A stretch of DNA of 64,000 bases from JAHEDH01 sp963753285 (GCA_963753285.1 CAVWBT010000001.1:62001-126000), one strand, 5' to 3'; positions 46,624 through 55,311 are shown, numbered from the stretch's first letter. Notes: generated by a model from the sequence alone, not told the origin. Numbers and translations are program-made.

Positions 46624-47259
46624 CTAACTGCAGCTAATGAAGAAATGGGCTTCTTCGTTGACGATTGCGGTGTGTGCCTCGAGGCGATCGTCATCGCTGC
46701 TGCCGTCTGCAAAGTCATATTCGACAAGCAGTTGATGAATGTAGATGCGGCCCTTTGGTATCTGTCCGCTCAGCGAGCCGCTAGCCGGACTCCACTCAGG
46801 ATCCGGCTCGACAGTCTCTGGAAGCACGATCGCCTCCATCATAAAACCTCCCTCGAACTGATTGGTCTCCCGGTAGTCGGCCTCAGTGCATCCAGCATCC
46901 GGGTGGTTGTTGGCAGCGAGGTACTCATAGTGGGCATCAAGACCTGCGAGGGTCGAATCAGACAAGCCCCGCCATAGTTGCTGTATCAACCTCGTGTCGG
47001 CCTCGAGTTGCGCCGCCGCGATCTGCTCAGAGGAGAGCGTCGTGGTGGTCGGTGCCGTTGTCGTGGTAGTGGGTGCAGTTGTTGTGGTAGTGGGGTCAGA
47101 TGTGTCCACGCGGCCGACCGGGGTGCTCTGAGGTTGCGGGCCTTCGACACCGCTCGACTCTGCGTCCACCTGGCCGCTACAAGCGGCGAGGACCAGCATG
47201 AGTGCCGTCATGAGCAGCGTCATTCGGGCAATCCCTTGCCATCCACTCTCACTGTTCAT
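46624..47259 (-). CDS. Putative lipoprotein with Thr-rich linker
   Basis: About 211 aa from ATG 47259. MNSESGWQGIARMTLLMTALMLVLAACSG is a lipoprotein signal with lipobox LAAC. A PTTTTTAPTTTTTAPTTTTLS linker leads to a domain of about 120 residues with two Cys (DAGCTEADYRE, FFISCS), helix then beta strands. No known function; exposed on the outer face of the membrane. Its upstream region contains the intergenic repeat at 47,325-47,480, shared with 48,254-48,420. Confidence 0.75.
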   Translation of the reverse strand: MNSESGWQGIARMTLLMTALMLVLAACSGQVDAESSGVEGPQPQSTPVGRVDTSDPTTTTTAPTTTTTAPTTTTLSSEQIAAAQLEADTRLIQQLWRGLSDSTLAGLDAHYEYLAANNHPDAGCTEADYRETNQFEGGFMMEAIVLPETVEPDPEWSPASGSLSGQIPKGRIYIHQLLVEYDFADGSSDDDRLEAHTAIVNEEAHFFISCS

Positions 47260-47324
47260 CTCAACCACTACGGGCCCGCTTGTGTCCGCCGTACTCCCCC
47301 TGATCAATGGTAAACCCATCACCC

Positions 47325-47480
47325 TCACAGCCTCGATTCCCATCCGACCGCGGAATACCTACCGACGAACCCAGACGGCCAGCGGCACGTCAACCCAAGC
47401 CGGTCATGAGATCGCGCGAGAACGTTGAGCGTCTGACATCGCGCGAGAAGGCCGGAGAGGGGGGGGGACCCCGGGAAGCA
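47325..47480. repeat. Intergenic repeat, copy A
   Basis: Shares with copy B (48,254-48,420) TCACAGCC(T/C)CGATTCC, CATCCGACCGCGGAA, then GCGCGAGAACGTTGAGCG, ATCGCGCGAGA and a GGAGAGGGGG..GGACCCC end. Variable middle of about 50 bp. Weaker relatives at about 46,545-46,590 and 50,905-50,980. Confidence 0.8.
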
Positions 47481-47532
47481 GGGGCTTTCGCCCCAAGAGC
47501 CAGCCATGGATCCTCGGTACGATTCCTATCGA

Positions 47533-48237
47533 ATGGTTACAAGCAGGAAGCACTTGTCGACGGCTGCGCTGGCAGCGCTCATATGCGCTCTGATTCTGGG
47601 AGCTTGTACTACTACGAACACTGACGAACTGGAGGGGCTTCGAGACGAGCTAGAGGACCTTCGCGGTCAACTCGACCAACTCAGTTCGCAGACACCACCA
47701 ACCACAGCGGCTCCGACTTCAACGACCGGACCTGTCCCAGTCAGCACATCCACATCCTCCACGACCACTACTACCGAGGGCGCTACCAACGCGACGGAGA
47801 CACTGCAGTCCGAGTTCATCACTGGATTCAACGACGGCTTCACCTTCGGCTTCAGCGACGGGCTTGACGATTACTGGGTCGACCCTGCGCAGGGTCCAAC
47901 ACCCGACAGCTCGGAGCAATACGTTCTTGGTTACCAGGCTGGATACACGACCGGGTTCTTTCAAGGTCGCGACTCCGCTCTCGCCATAGCGGACGTGGCC
48001 CCGCCACCCGTTCCGGCACCCGCTTCCACGACAGTGCAGCCGAGCGGTCCAACGACAGAGTGGTGCTTGGACTACCAACTCGCACTTGAGGTGGCCGGTG
48101 ACGAAAGGGCGAGAAGCATCGTGAATTTCATTACAGGCGAACAGATGTACTACCGAATGAATTTGGGGCATTGGCTAGATTGGGTTGCGGATCCCGTTGA
48201 GGAAGCTGGCTGCCCTCGACCGCTAGGTCGCAACTGA
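47533..48237 (+). CDS. Putative lipoprotein with coiled coil
   Basis: 234 aa from ATG 47533 (a longer start at 47506 is possible). VTSRKHLSTAALAALICALILGACTTT gives lipobox LGAC. A short coiled coil (DELEGLRDELEDLRGQLDQLSS) is followed by a Thr/Ser/Pro linker, then FITGFNDGFTFGFSDGLDDYW and YVLGYQAGYTTGFFQGRDSA, a Gly/Phe/Tyr repeat motif, and a Cys-containing C-terminal domain. No recognised family. Divergent from the other lipoprotein gene, with the repeat between. Confidence 0.75.
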   Translation: MVTSRKHLSTAALAALICALILGACTTTNTDELEGLRDELEDLRGQLDQLSSQTPPTTAAPTSTTGPVPVSTSTSSTTTTTEGATNATETLQSEFITGFNDGFTFGFSDGLDDYWVDPAQGPTPDSSEQYVLGYQAGYTTGFFQGRDSALAIADVAPPPVPAPASTTVQPSGPTTEWCLDYQLALEVAGDERARSIVNFITGEQMYYRMNLGHWLDWVADPVEEAGCPRPLGRN

Positions 48238-48253
48238 CTTGAGACCTCCCCTC

Positions 48254-48420
48254 TCACAGCCCCGATTCCATCCGACCGCGGAACACACACCCTCAACCTC
48301 CGGCATACCGCCGCATACCAGCGACAAGTGGGATGAGACCGCGCGAGAACGTTGAGCGGCTGAGATCGCGCGAGAGGGTCGGAGAGGGGGCCGGACCCCG
48401 GCGAGAGGACGGGGGCAGAA
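48254..48420. repeat. Intergenic repeat, copy B
   Basis: Second full copy of the repeat at 47,325-47,480, in the same orientation. It lies between the convergent ends of the coiled-coil lipoprotein and the nuclease gene. It contains GCGCGAGAACGTTGAGCGGC followed by TGAGATCGCGCGAGAGGGTC. Confidence 0.8.
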
Positions 48421-48438
48421 AGAAACCTGCTGGGGGTT

Positions 48439-50721
48439 TTAGGAGGACTCGCAACCGATTCCGTCACCGTCACGATCCAGCCCGTATACGTCGGGGCCCA
48501 CGACCGTGACACGTCCCACGTAGTACGGACCGTTCCCAGATCCTCCACGGCAATCGACGTCGCTTACTCCGATCGGTACACACGCGCCCGTGTAGGAGGG
48601 GTGACAGCTACTTGGAGCTGACGTTGTCGTGGCTCTCGTCGTCGTGGTCGTGGTCGTGGTCGTGGTCTCGGGCGCGTAACTCCACGAATGATGGATGTTG
48701 CCTCTCGGATCACCAAGAAATGCAGTGTCGCCATTGTTGTTCCACACCGCTGAGCCGACGCTGCACCAGAACAGATCGGTTCCGAAGTCTGTCCCGCAGC
48801 CGGTGTGGACGGTTACCGCTTCGCCAGAGGCGAGCGTGAATCCCACTGGGAAGGTGTATCTGTTGGATGCTGACTCGTCCCGGATGGTCCAATCGGTGAG
48901 ATCAGCCACGACTCTTCCGGCGTTCTCGATGCGGATCCATTCTTCGTTCAGGTTTTCGTTGTCGTTTCCCGGTGCGTCGTAGTTCAATAAGGTGATTCGC
49001 AGTGCTGCGTCGACCGGGGTGCCGCATGCATCGGGCGCCCACAGGCCGATATCAGATGCCTCTGCGTCATCTTGAGCACCTTCGAAACGGTCGGCGAGGC
49101 TGGTATCTGGCGGATAGCGCCTGGCGATCGCCACGCCGCGGCGCACTAGCTCTTCGTTCACGGACATGCCGCCGACCCACACGTATCGCAGCAGGCGGTC
49201 GAACTGGTCACGATCCGAAACATCAGAGGTCAGACTGACTTCGGAGCTAGGGGTGGCGAGGGCGGTCAATGCCATTGTTGCGATGTCGGCGAAGCATTCG
49301 CCCTGCTCTGGCGAGTTGATGCCGATGAGCCGCACAGTGTCGACGGTGCCGTCCGGAAGCCGTACGTCGAGCGTGTCGCCATCTGTGATGGAGACCACCT
49401 TCACCTGTGTCGATCCATCCGGTGCGGCTGCGATCGGGTCTCCAGAAGCACCGGCAAACGCCGCTGCGATCAGTGCTGAGGGTATGCCAACTTCTTCTTC
49501 GGTGACGGGCTGTTGCGTCTCACTGGGTGAGGTGTCGGGCACCGTTGTGGTTTCGGCGGGGGTCGTTGTGCTGTCCAGCATCGTGGTTGCTGTTGCCGTG
49601 GTGCTTGCCGGTAGCGCAGCCAGGGCTCGTTCCCGGTCGGCATCCGATTCCTGGGTTCCGCCCGCAAAGCCGATCAGAACGAGGAGAAGCACGACCGGTA
49701 TCCATGCTGGGCTGATTGGTCGTGTCGGGACCGGTATCAGCTCCTTCTCGACAGTGAGCGCATCCAAGCGATGCTGCTCGGCAGCCATCGACGACTTGAG
49801 TTCGGAGACCTTCGGAGCGAACGGTGCGGTCGGGTCGCCACTCTCGCTAGCGGCTTCCCCTGCAGCCAACACGACAGCAAGCTGATCGACCGGGCCAGCA
49901 AGAACATGATCCCGCTTCCGTGAAGACACACCGATCAAAAGCCCCGACGCAGCCTTACCCTTCTTGCTGATCTTTTCATACTTGAACTCGACGTTCTTCT
50001 TTCCGGAGAACATCAGACGCCGATCAGTTACGAACACAGAACCGGCGTCAACCACCGTCCAGGTTTCCTTGCCATCCTTCTTCCGGATCTCTTTCAAACT
50101 GACGCCTGCAACGGTCCCGAGGCCGGTCTCGTTGCGCCAGGTCTTGATCGGGAGATCTCGTGGGGAGAGTTCGGCAGCCCAGCGGAGTTCTTGCTGAGCA
50201 GTCTTCAGCGCTGCCTCGTTGTCCCTCAGCGACTTCCTGACGGATTTGATTTCGGTCTCGACTGGTCCAGTTTGGTTTCGGTATTCGCGCCACGGGCCAC
50301 GCTTCGCCATCCAATCCCGCCACGCCTGACCGGACCAGAACTTCCACCACGCAACAGACCCCGAAGCCACGCGTGCGACGTGTCGCTCCCTTTGACGTTC
50401 AGGTTCGACCGGATCGACATCAGCTTCGGAGAGCAACGATTGCTCGACATCCACTGCGTCTCCGATGTCGGGAGTCGCCGCGAGGCCGAGTGACTGTCCG
50501 AACGCGTCAGGGTCGTCGACTTCGAGAGCAAGGGACTCGCCCTCGGCCGTAATCAGGAAGGAGTTGCCGGATCGAGCGGGAGACAGGGCGAAGATCGGCC
50601 ACCGACCGATCTCCTTGCCCGCGACCTCCATCGCGAGCTCACCCTCGGCGATCGAGACAATGGCTGGCGTTGGAGCATCACTCGTCCCCACGAACGACAC
50701 TCTCACATCAAAGACCGCCAC
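48439..50721 (-). CDS. Membrane protein with PH-like, SNase, LTD and excalibur domains
   Basis: 760 aa. Cytoplasmic N-terminal half: a coiled segment followed by a PH-like short-tail region (WTVVDAGSVFVTDRRLMFSGKKNVEFKYEKISK). One TM helix near 345-365 (ISPAWIPVVLLLVLIGFAGG) and a Thr/Pro linker. Then a thermonuclease domain (VVSITDGDTLDVRLPDG, RLIGINSPEQGECF, LVRRGVAIARRYPPD), a lamin-tail domain (NENLNEEWIRIENAGRVVADLTDWTIRD), a (Thr)n linker, and a C-terminal excalibur calcium-binding repeat (DVDCRGGSGNGPYYVG, DRDGDGIGCES). The nuclease part lies outside the cell. The N-terminal PH-like domain fused to an external nuclease is unusual. Confidence 0.88.
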   Translation of the reverse strand: MAVFDVRVSFVGTSDAPTPAIVSIAEGELAMEVAGKEIGRWPIFALSPARSGNSFLITAEGESLALEVDDPDAFGQSLGLAATPDIGDAVDVEQSLLSEADVDPVEPERQRERHVARVASGSVAWWKFWSGQAWRDWMAKRGPWREYRNQTGPVETEIKSVRKSLRDNEAALKTAQQELRWAAELSPRDLPIKTWRNETGLGTVAGVSLKEIRKKDGKETWTVVDAGSVFVTDRRLMFSGKKNVEFKYEKISKKGKAASGLLIGVSSRKRDHVLAGPVDQLAVVLAAGEAASESGDPTAPFAPKVSELKSSMAAEQHRLDALTVEKELIPVPTRPISPAWIPVVLLLVLIGFAGGTQESDADRERALAALPASTTATATTMLDSTTTPAETTTVPDTSPSETQQPVTEEEVGIPSALIAAAFAGASGDPIAAAPDGSTQVKVVSITDGDTLDVRLPDGTVDTVRLIGINSPEQGECFADIATMALTALATPSSEVSLTSDVSDRDQFDRLLRYVWVGGMSVNEELVRRGVAIARRYPPDTSLADRFEGAQDDAEASDIGLWAPDACGTPVDAALRITLLNYDAPGNDNENLNEEWIRIENAGRVVADLTDWTIRDESASNRYTFPVGFTLASGEAVTVHTGCGTDFGTDLFWCSVGSAVWNNNGDTAFLGDPRGNIHHSWSYAPETTTTTTTTTTRATTTSAPSSCHPSYTGACVPIGVSDVDCRGGSGNGPYYVGRVTVVGPDVYGLDRDGDGIGCESS

Positions 50722-50974
50722 CCGACCTGCCTTCTCCCCAGAGCCTGAGATCAGGGTGGCAACAACTGCGTCTTAGCGCAAGAGGCCATCCGACTCTGAC
50801 TTGCGGCGAAAGGAACCCGATCCCTCATCACGCCATTGGGTCCCCTCCGATCGCAGAACCAACCCCAGCAGGGACCACTCAGCCAGGCGTAGCGCAGGGA
50901 CTCACAGAGATCGCGTCTCGGCGGAAGGATGCGGATGGGAGATCGCGCAGGAGGGGGTGAGCTCAAGGGGCCGG

Positions 50975-51546
50975 GAGCCCGGCGACGAGCGTCGGTGACC
51001 TTCGAGATCGTTTCGTGGCTGAGTTCGGTGCCGATCGTCGAAACAAGATGATGACCGATATCCCGGATCGTCATTCCGCCCGCATACAACGACACGATCA
51101 TGGCGTCGAGCCCATCGAGACGACGAACGCTTTTGGGGACCAGCATCGGGGTGAACGTGCCGTCGCGGTCACGCGGAACCGCTAGTTCGATGTCGCCGAT
51201 CTCGCTCGCCACCGTCTTGGGAAACGTGCCGTTACGAGAGTTCGGGAACATCGCTGCGTCCGGATCGCCACGGTCGTAACCGACATGATCCGACAACTCG
51301 ACCTCCAAACCCCGCTCCAACGACGCCTTCAACATCCCCTTCAACAAGCCGTCATGGCCGGTCAACGGCTCACCAGCGTCGATCCGGGCGAAGATCTCAT
51401 CCAACGCACCCGAACTCTTCAACGAATCAGCCACCACGCTCTGCTGGCGGCGACGCTCCTCACGCTCCGGATCTGGTCTAGTCATAGTCACACAGTCCTC
51501 CAATCAGGTCATGACCCGACCACTTACACAATCCATTAGACACCCC
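50975..51546 (-). mobile_element. IS256-type element remnant inserted in an IS1182-type transposase gene
   Basis: The left end near 51,546 carries a GTGTCTAATGGATTGTGTAAG terminal motif. The body runs to about 50,975, where the transposase frame stops matching. It interrupts the IS1182-type gene (52,295-51,550) and has no right end, so it is a deletion relic. Confidence 0.75.
50978..51503 (-). pseudogene. IS256 (mutator) family transposase, N-terminal fragment
   Basis: About 175 residues. VVADSLKSSGALDEIFARIDAGEPLTGHDGLLKGMLKASLERGLEVELSDHVGYDRGD and NSRNGTFPKTVASEIGDIELAVPRDRDGTFTPMLVPKSVRRLDGLDAMIVSLYAGGMTIRDIGHHLVSTIGTELSHETISKVTDA are the IS256 N-terminus. Homology ends there, before the first catalytic Asp, so it cannot be active. 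Confidence 0.88.
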
Positions 51547-51549
51547 CTG

Positions 51550-52295
51550 TCGCCGGGCTCGACGTCTTGGCCCGCCACCAGCGCCAACAACCCGACCGCA
51601 TCCGCTTGGGTGTCGTCAATAGTGACGCCATCGAGCGCGGCGATGATCGCCAACGCGTCGTTCACCAGCCCGCTCACGAGCGCGGTCTTGGCGTCAGGAT
51701 CGTCCCACGCGCACACCGGTTTGCCCGACGCGTCGTAGTCGTGCGCCGACACCACAACAGCGGCCGCCTCAGGCACCAGACGCCGAACCCGACGGATCGC
51801 CGAGACCAGCTGGGTGACGGTGTCCTGGGTCGCGACCGCGTCATCGAGCAGCGTCGAGTCCAACGCCCGCCGCCGCTTCCCGGCCAGCACTCCGGTTGCG
51901 TCGATCACCGCACGGACCGCGTCGAAGATCCGCTCCGGCGCCTCCGATGCCCGCAGCCGCGACCGCCAGTAGGTGAGCACCGAGTAGTGGATCCCCTCGT
52001 CATCGAGCGCCAACCCCGCAGCGACCTTCCACGCGATGTTCGTCCGCAACGCCGACACCGCGTCGCGATCCGACAGCCCCTCAAGCGCCTGCAACACCAT
52101 CACCGTCGCCACGACATCGGCAGGCACCGACGGACGGCCCCGTCCCGAGGGGAACAGGTCAGCGAACATCTCATCCGGAAACAGATCTTGCCGGTGATCA
52201 GCCAAGAACGCGTGAACCGAGTCCTCGCCTACGAGATGACCGCACAACGCCGCCGCGTCCAACAACTCCACATTCGGATCCGACCGTCCCTGCAT
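51550..52295 (-). pseudogene. IS1182-type transposase, N-terminal part
   Basis: About 248 residues from ATG 52295. LDAAALCGHLVGEDSVHAFLADHRQDLFPDEMFADLFPSGRGRPSVPADVVATVMVLQALEGLSDRDAVSALRTNIAWKVAAGL is the DUF772-type N-terminus. It is followed by the first catalytic Asp region (RALDSTLLDDAVATQDT) and ends at VAGQDVEPGD, where the IS256-type element begins. The C-terminal catalytic half is absent. Confidence 0.88.
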
Positions 52296-52360
52296 CCACC
52301 CAGTCTCCCACCCACCGCTCGCGAACGCGAGCACCGAAAGGCGAACTCTTCAACAGCGTC

Positions 52361-52672
52361 CTAGTCCCCCGCCTCGGCAGTCTCGATCCCCGAGAACATC
52401 CACTCGAACGCCGAGGCGAACGCCTCGAATGCATCGTCATTACTCAGTAGGTCGATCTGTCTTGTGGGCCATCGGTTCCCATCTTCTTGTCGAAGGTTGA
52501 ACCCGGGCACGTCGTTCAGTCGGGAGATGACTTCGAGCGTGAGTTGGTCGTCGTCAAATGGCGGTTTGAAGGACTCGCACTGCAGGGCGAGGCTGCCGGG
52601 GCTTGGCATCTCAACGAGGGGCCCGCCGTCGTCGATCAAGAATTCCGCTCGACACGGTACGGCGCTAGTCAC
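52361..52672 (-). CDS. Hypothetical protein
   Basis: 103 aa, GTG start. Acidic, with PPFDDDQLTLEVISRLNDVPGFNLRQEDGNRWPTRQIDLLSNDDAFEAFASAFEWMFSGIETAE. It looks coding by composition and ends 27 bp before the IS1182-type open frame begins. No recognised domain. May be the C-terminal part of a longer lost gene. Confidence 0.6.
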   Translation of the reverse strand: MTSAVPCRAEFLIDDGGPLVEMPSPGSLALQCESFKPPFDDDQLTLEVISRLNDVPGFNLRQEDGNRWPTRQIDLLSNDDAFEAFASAFEWMFSGIETAEAGD

Positions 52673-52710
52673 GGCCGTCCAGGGCGTGGAAGCGTGAGTC
52701 GCTCTGCTGA

Positions 52711-53220
52711 TCAGGCGGTCAGGCGCTCGGCAGGCGCCGTGACACGCAGCCGGAGAGCATCCCTGGTGCCGTGCATCTGGACGATCCGAACCAAGAAGGG
52801 GGGAAGGCTCGGCATGACCTGGTCGATCGGAACTACTTCCGGCTCCTCCACGGTGAAGCTTCGACCCTCTAACTCCACGACACCCTGACCTGCGGATTGC
52901 AGGTTGCGCAACCAGTCGGTTTCCGTGCCGTAGGGCAGAGGGACGATGATCGTGTCCTCTGACCGGTGAGCTGTCAGGGGTGTCAGGTAGGTCTTGCCCG
53001 ACTGTCTACCGACGTGGTGGAGCAGAGCGCTGTGTTTCCCCTTGCCGGAGAAGAAGCGGACCATCACTGGGTTGGTCACATGTTTGTGATAGCTCGTCAA
53101 CCATCCGATCGCTCGGGGATTCCGACTCTTGAACGCCCACATCATCAGTGCCGTCTCGAAGATTCCCTCGATCACGACGATGCCGACAATCACTGCGAGC
53201 ACCTTGACGAACCTGCGCAT
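52711..53220 (-). CDS. Deazaflavin (F420)-dependent nitroreductase-family protein (Ddn-like)
   Basis: 169 aa. An N-terminal TM helix (FVKVLAVIVGIVVIEGIFETALMMWAF) precedes the split-barrel domain SGKGKHSALLHHVGRQSGKTYLTPLTAHRSEDTIIVPLPYGTETDWLRNLQSAGQGVVELEGRSF, the pattern of Ddn/FDOR-A proteins that use reduced F420 on quinones or xenobiotics. It is membrane-tethered. Consistent with F420 use elsewhere in the window. Confidence 0.92.
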   Translation of the reverse strand: MRRFVKVLAVIVGIVVIEGIFETALMMWAFKSRNPRAIGWLTSYHKHVTNPVMVRFFSGKGKHSALLHHVGRQSGKTYLTPLTAHRSEDTIIVPLPYGTETDWLRNLQSAGQGVVELEGRSFTVEEPEVVPIDQVMPSLPPFLVRIVQMHGTRDALRLRVTAPAERLTA

Positions 53221-53481
53221 GTCATCCTCCTCCGTAATGCCCTCAACGCCACAGTCTCTCCCAATACCGGCGAGTCAAGGGTCTCAAGTCACACTGGTCT
53301 CAAGCCAGCATTCGAGCCGCTCACACACCCGGATTTCCTAAGGCAGCCAGCGAAGCAAGGCACTGTCGCCCAGCGTCAATCCGGTTTCTTGTTTCAGTCG
53401 AGAACCCGAGATGCGAGCCGCTCCCCAGATCGATCTCTGGCAATTTCTGGCTTCAGCCTTTCCCCTGCTTGGATTGACCCT

Positions 53482-53688
53482 GTGAGCGATCGACCCACCC
53501 GACGATTGACCGGCCTCTACAAGCTGCCCGACATCGAGAACCCTGACGAGGAGACGATCAACGCTGTCGCCGATCTCATCCACCGGCAGATGGTCGAGCG
53601 GTCTGAGCTACGAGCATCGACTGACCCCGACGGACGGACGTCGAGGTCAAGACGGACCGCCGACGCGGACCAGCACCCCGACGACTGA
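53482..53688 (+). CDS. Small hypothetical protein
   Basis: 68 aa from GTG 53482. VSDRPTRRLTGLYKLPDIENPDEETINAVADLIHRQMVERSELRASTD: a helical middle with a disordered, acidic/basic C-tail. No known family. Supported only by composition; low confidence. The 180 bp downstream before the next gene are without features. Confidence 0.45.
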   Translation: MSDRPTRRLTGLYKLPDIENPDEETINAVADLIHRQMVERSELRASTDPDGRTSRSRRTADADQHPDD

Positions 53689-53870
53689 CCTGCCGTCACG
53701 CATGTCACGGGAGACTTCGAGATGTTGCTCACCTCATGCACCATCTGGAGTTGGCGAAACAATGCAGAGTCACCAGTGACAGCGAGTGACAGTCGTCTCG
53801 TCACCGGACTGCGCTGCCGCCAGATCCTCCGTTCATCCAACCTGTCACACCCGTCCAATACGTTCTGTCG

Positions 53871-54059
53871 ATGGACCTCCCCGACAGCCACATCGACACC
53901 CTGAAGGCGCTCGCCCGCCAACCTCCCGACCTCGACAACCTCGACCCCAAGGTGATCGCCGAGCTGCGGTCATGGGGGATGGTGATGCCCCACAGCTTCG
54001 AGTTGACCGGGATGGGTGCGAGGTATGCGGGGCTCGGTGAGCGGGGAGTGTTGAACTGA
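53871..54059 (+). CDS. Small 62-aa protein, family A copy 1
   Basis: 62 aa. MDLPDSHIDTLKALARQPPDLDNLDPKVIAELRSWGMVMPHSFELTGMGARYAGLGERGVLN. It has an exact-length paralogue at 60,749-60,937 and a decayed one at 54,734. The pattern (helix, linker, helix, 'L(T)GMGARYAG') looks like a minimal winged-helix DNA-binding protein. It is the first gene of a run of tiny genes to 54,434. Confidence 0.75.
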   Translation: MDLPDSHIDTLKALARQPPDLDNLDPKVIAELRSWGMVMPHSFELTGMGARYAGLGERGVLN

Positions 54060-54135
54060 AGATCCGGTTTGGGCTGAAGATTCCGACAACCAGTGCCGAC
54101 GTTCAAAGAGAGCGGATACGAAAGGGATCGGGATC

Positions 54136-54249
54136 ATGGAAGACAGACAGCGTCGGAAGAGCGCTACGAATCGAGTCGCGGAGATCCTGTGGATCATCTC
54201 TCTGGTCGTGACCGCGCTGGTAGCTGTCTACCTCTTGTTGGCTGCTTGA
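54136..54249 (+). CDS. 37-aa single-TM peptide, copy 1
   Basis: MEDRQRRKSATNRVAEILWI followed by ISLVVTALVAVYLLLAA: a charged N-terminus and one membrane helix reaching the C-terminus. AAAGGGAT precedes the ATG. The peptide has an equal-length paralogue at 55,470 (MEHGPQAKASQGRLAEVLAN..), and both are preceded by a similar leader of about 60 nt (GCTGAAGATnCnGACnAnCnGTGCCGA). This suggests a real small-peptide family, for example a type I toxin-like or regulator peptide. Function unknown. Confidence 0.65.
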   Translation: MEDRQRRKSATNRVAEILWIISLVVTALVAVYLLLAA

Positions 54250-54272
54250 TTGCCTAAGTAAGAAAGGAAACT

Positions 54273-54434
54273 ATGGCGAACCTACCATCACCACTCGACC
54301 TCGCAGTGATGCACCTGCGCCTGTTCTACGAATGGCTGGCGGAGAAGGGCATAGACCCCAAAGGCCTCAGCCAAGAGGAGTCGGTCAAGCTGGATGCTGA
54401 GTTCACGCAGCACCTGATAGACGACTACGGGTGA
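54273..54434 (+). CDS. 53-aa hypothetical protein next to TM peptide
   Basis: MANLPSPLDLAVMHLRLFYE, then WLAEKGIDPKGLSQEESVKL and DAEFTQHLIDDYG. Preceded by AAGAAAGGAAA. Amphipathic helices, acidic, no TM. It starts 23 bp after the 37-aa peptide stop and could be its partner. Its end overlaps the convergent HY-knuckle gene by about 10 bp. Confidence 0.55.
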   Translation: MANLPSPLDLAVMHLRLFYEWLAEKGIDPKGLSQEESVKLDAEFTQHLIDDYG

Positions 54435-54628
54435 GAGTCCCCGGGGGTACTCACGTCAGGGTCCGACGGGTCACCCTTCCGGCGTCCGCCCCTAATCGGG
54501 ATCCGCTCGAGCGGGTCGCCATGGCGTTGCACCCGGTAGTAGTGAGCGGTGCAGTAGCCCTTCGCCTTGTGCGCGCGGTCACACGACGGGACGGAGCAGA
54601 TTCGCATCGACCCGACTCTCGTCGGCAC
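54425..54628 (-). CDS. HY-knuckle Cys/His small protein, copy 1 (single repeat)
   Basis: 67 aa. ICSVPSCDRAHKAKGYCTAHYYRVQRHGDPLERIPI is one unit of a C-x4-C ... G-Y-C-x2-HYYR-x2-RHGDP motif found two to four times in the gene at 60,990. It is probably a zinc-binding finger of the type common in phage and mobile-element genes. Start GTG 54628 or ATG 54607. It lies within 400 bp of the 62-aa family A gene, as at the second locus. Confidence 0.65.
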   Translation of the reverse strand: MPTRVGSMRICSVPSCDRAHKAKGYCTAHYYRVQRHGDPLERIPIRGGRRKGDPSDPDVSTPGDSHP

Positions 54629-54733
54629 CCCGCTTGAGGGCTGCGATACTGGCGTTTGGAAGCCCCGACGGCATAGACTCCCTCCGAAAGGAAGTCACGT
54701 CATCGGGGTCTTTCACTTGCTGTCACCACCCGA

Positions 54734-54813
54734 CTCGCTCGCCGGTCACCCGACATCGACGGCCTCGACCCCGATGTGATCGCCGAGCTGCGCTCGTAGG
54801 GGATTTGGGCTGG
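54734..54813 (+). pseudogene. Decayed copy of the 62-aa family A gene
   Basis: LARRSPDIDGLDPDVIAELRS is nearly the same as residues 13-33 of the copy at 53,871, but the next codon, Trp in that copy, is TAG here (54,797-54,799), followed by GIW. The start is also lost. A third, inactivated copy. Confidence 0.7.
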
Positions 54814-54824
54814 CCGGGCGCTTG

Positions 54825-54859
54825 AGGCCCCGGTGTCGCCATGTGCGACACCGGGGCCT
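54825..54859. terminator. 15-bp perfect stem terminator
   Basis: AGGCCCCGGTGTCGC and its perfect complement flank a 5-nt loop (CATGT), followed by TT. It lies 20 bp beyond the stop of the minus-strand secreted-protein gene and after the decayed + strand copy, so it can act in both directions. Confidence 0.88.
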
Positions 54860-54879
54860 TTCGCCTTGCTGCGTGACTG

Positions 54880-55311
54880 CTACGGCTTCAGGTGGCACAC
54901 CTCTGTCATCTTCCCGTCGGGTGTGAAGCGACGGACGCTGGTAGTCATTCCATCGGCCCAGTTGGCTGGCCAATTCGACTGCTCCCCGTAGTTCGCCCAG
55001 AGCCATCCGTAGTTGGCGAGACATCCTCCATCGTAGGTCTTGGGAGATCCAGCGGCGATGAACTCCTCCATGAACTCCTCGGGTATTTGGCCGTGCAGAA
55101 TCAGATGAAATGCGCCATCCGGTGTCCGCACGTTGTGAACCGTGCAGGCTGGATCGTTGTAGGCGAACGGATCGCCTGGATCGAACCAGGCGACCTGGCA
55201 GGGCAGCTCATCGAAGTGAGCCACCTCGGCCCCCTCACTTGAATCAGCGCTGCCCGGCACCGCCATCAGCGTTAGCGATGCGGCAATAGCCAATACGAAT
55301 AGCTTCCGCAT
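54880..55311 (-). CDS. Secreted hypothetical protein
   Basis: 143 aa from ATG 55311. Signal peptide MRKLFVLAIAASLTLMAVPGSADS with an AxA-like cleavage site. Mature part has four Cys (ELPCQVAWF, PACTVHN, GGCLANYGW, TEVCHLKP) and aromatic WLWANYGEQSNWPANWADG. Probably disulfide-bonded extracellular protein. No family recognised. Followed by a strong hairpin. Confidence 0.75.
   Translation of the reverse strand: MRKLFVLAIAASLTLMAVPGSADSSEGAEVAHFDELPCQVAWFDPGDPFAYNDPACTVHNVRTPDGAFHLILHGQIPEEFMEEFIAAGSPKTYDGGCLANYGWLWANYGEQSNWPANWADGMTTSVRRFTPDGKMTEVCHLKP

Noticed and set aside
54797..54799. TAG in the 62-aa family as possible pyrrolysine codon
   Set aside because: The copy also lacks its start and diverges after the TAG, while the other copies have Trp. 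Decay is the simpler explanation.
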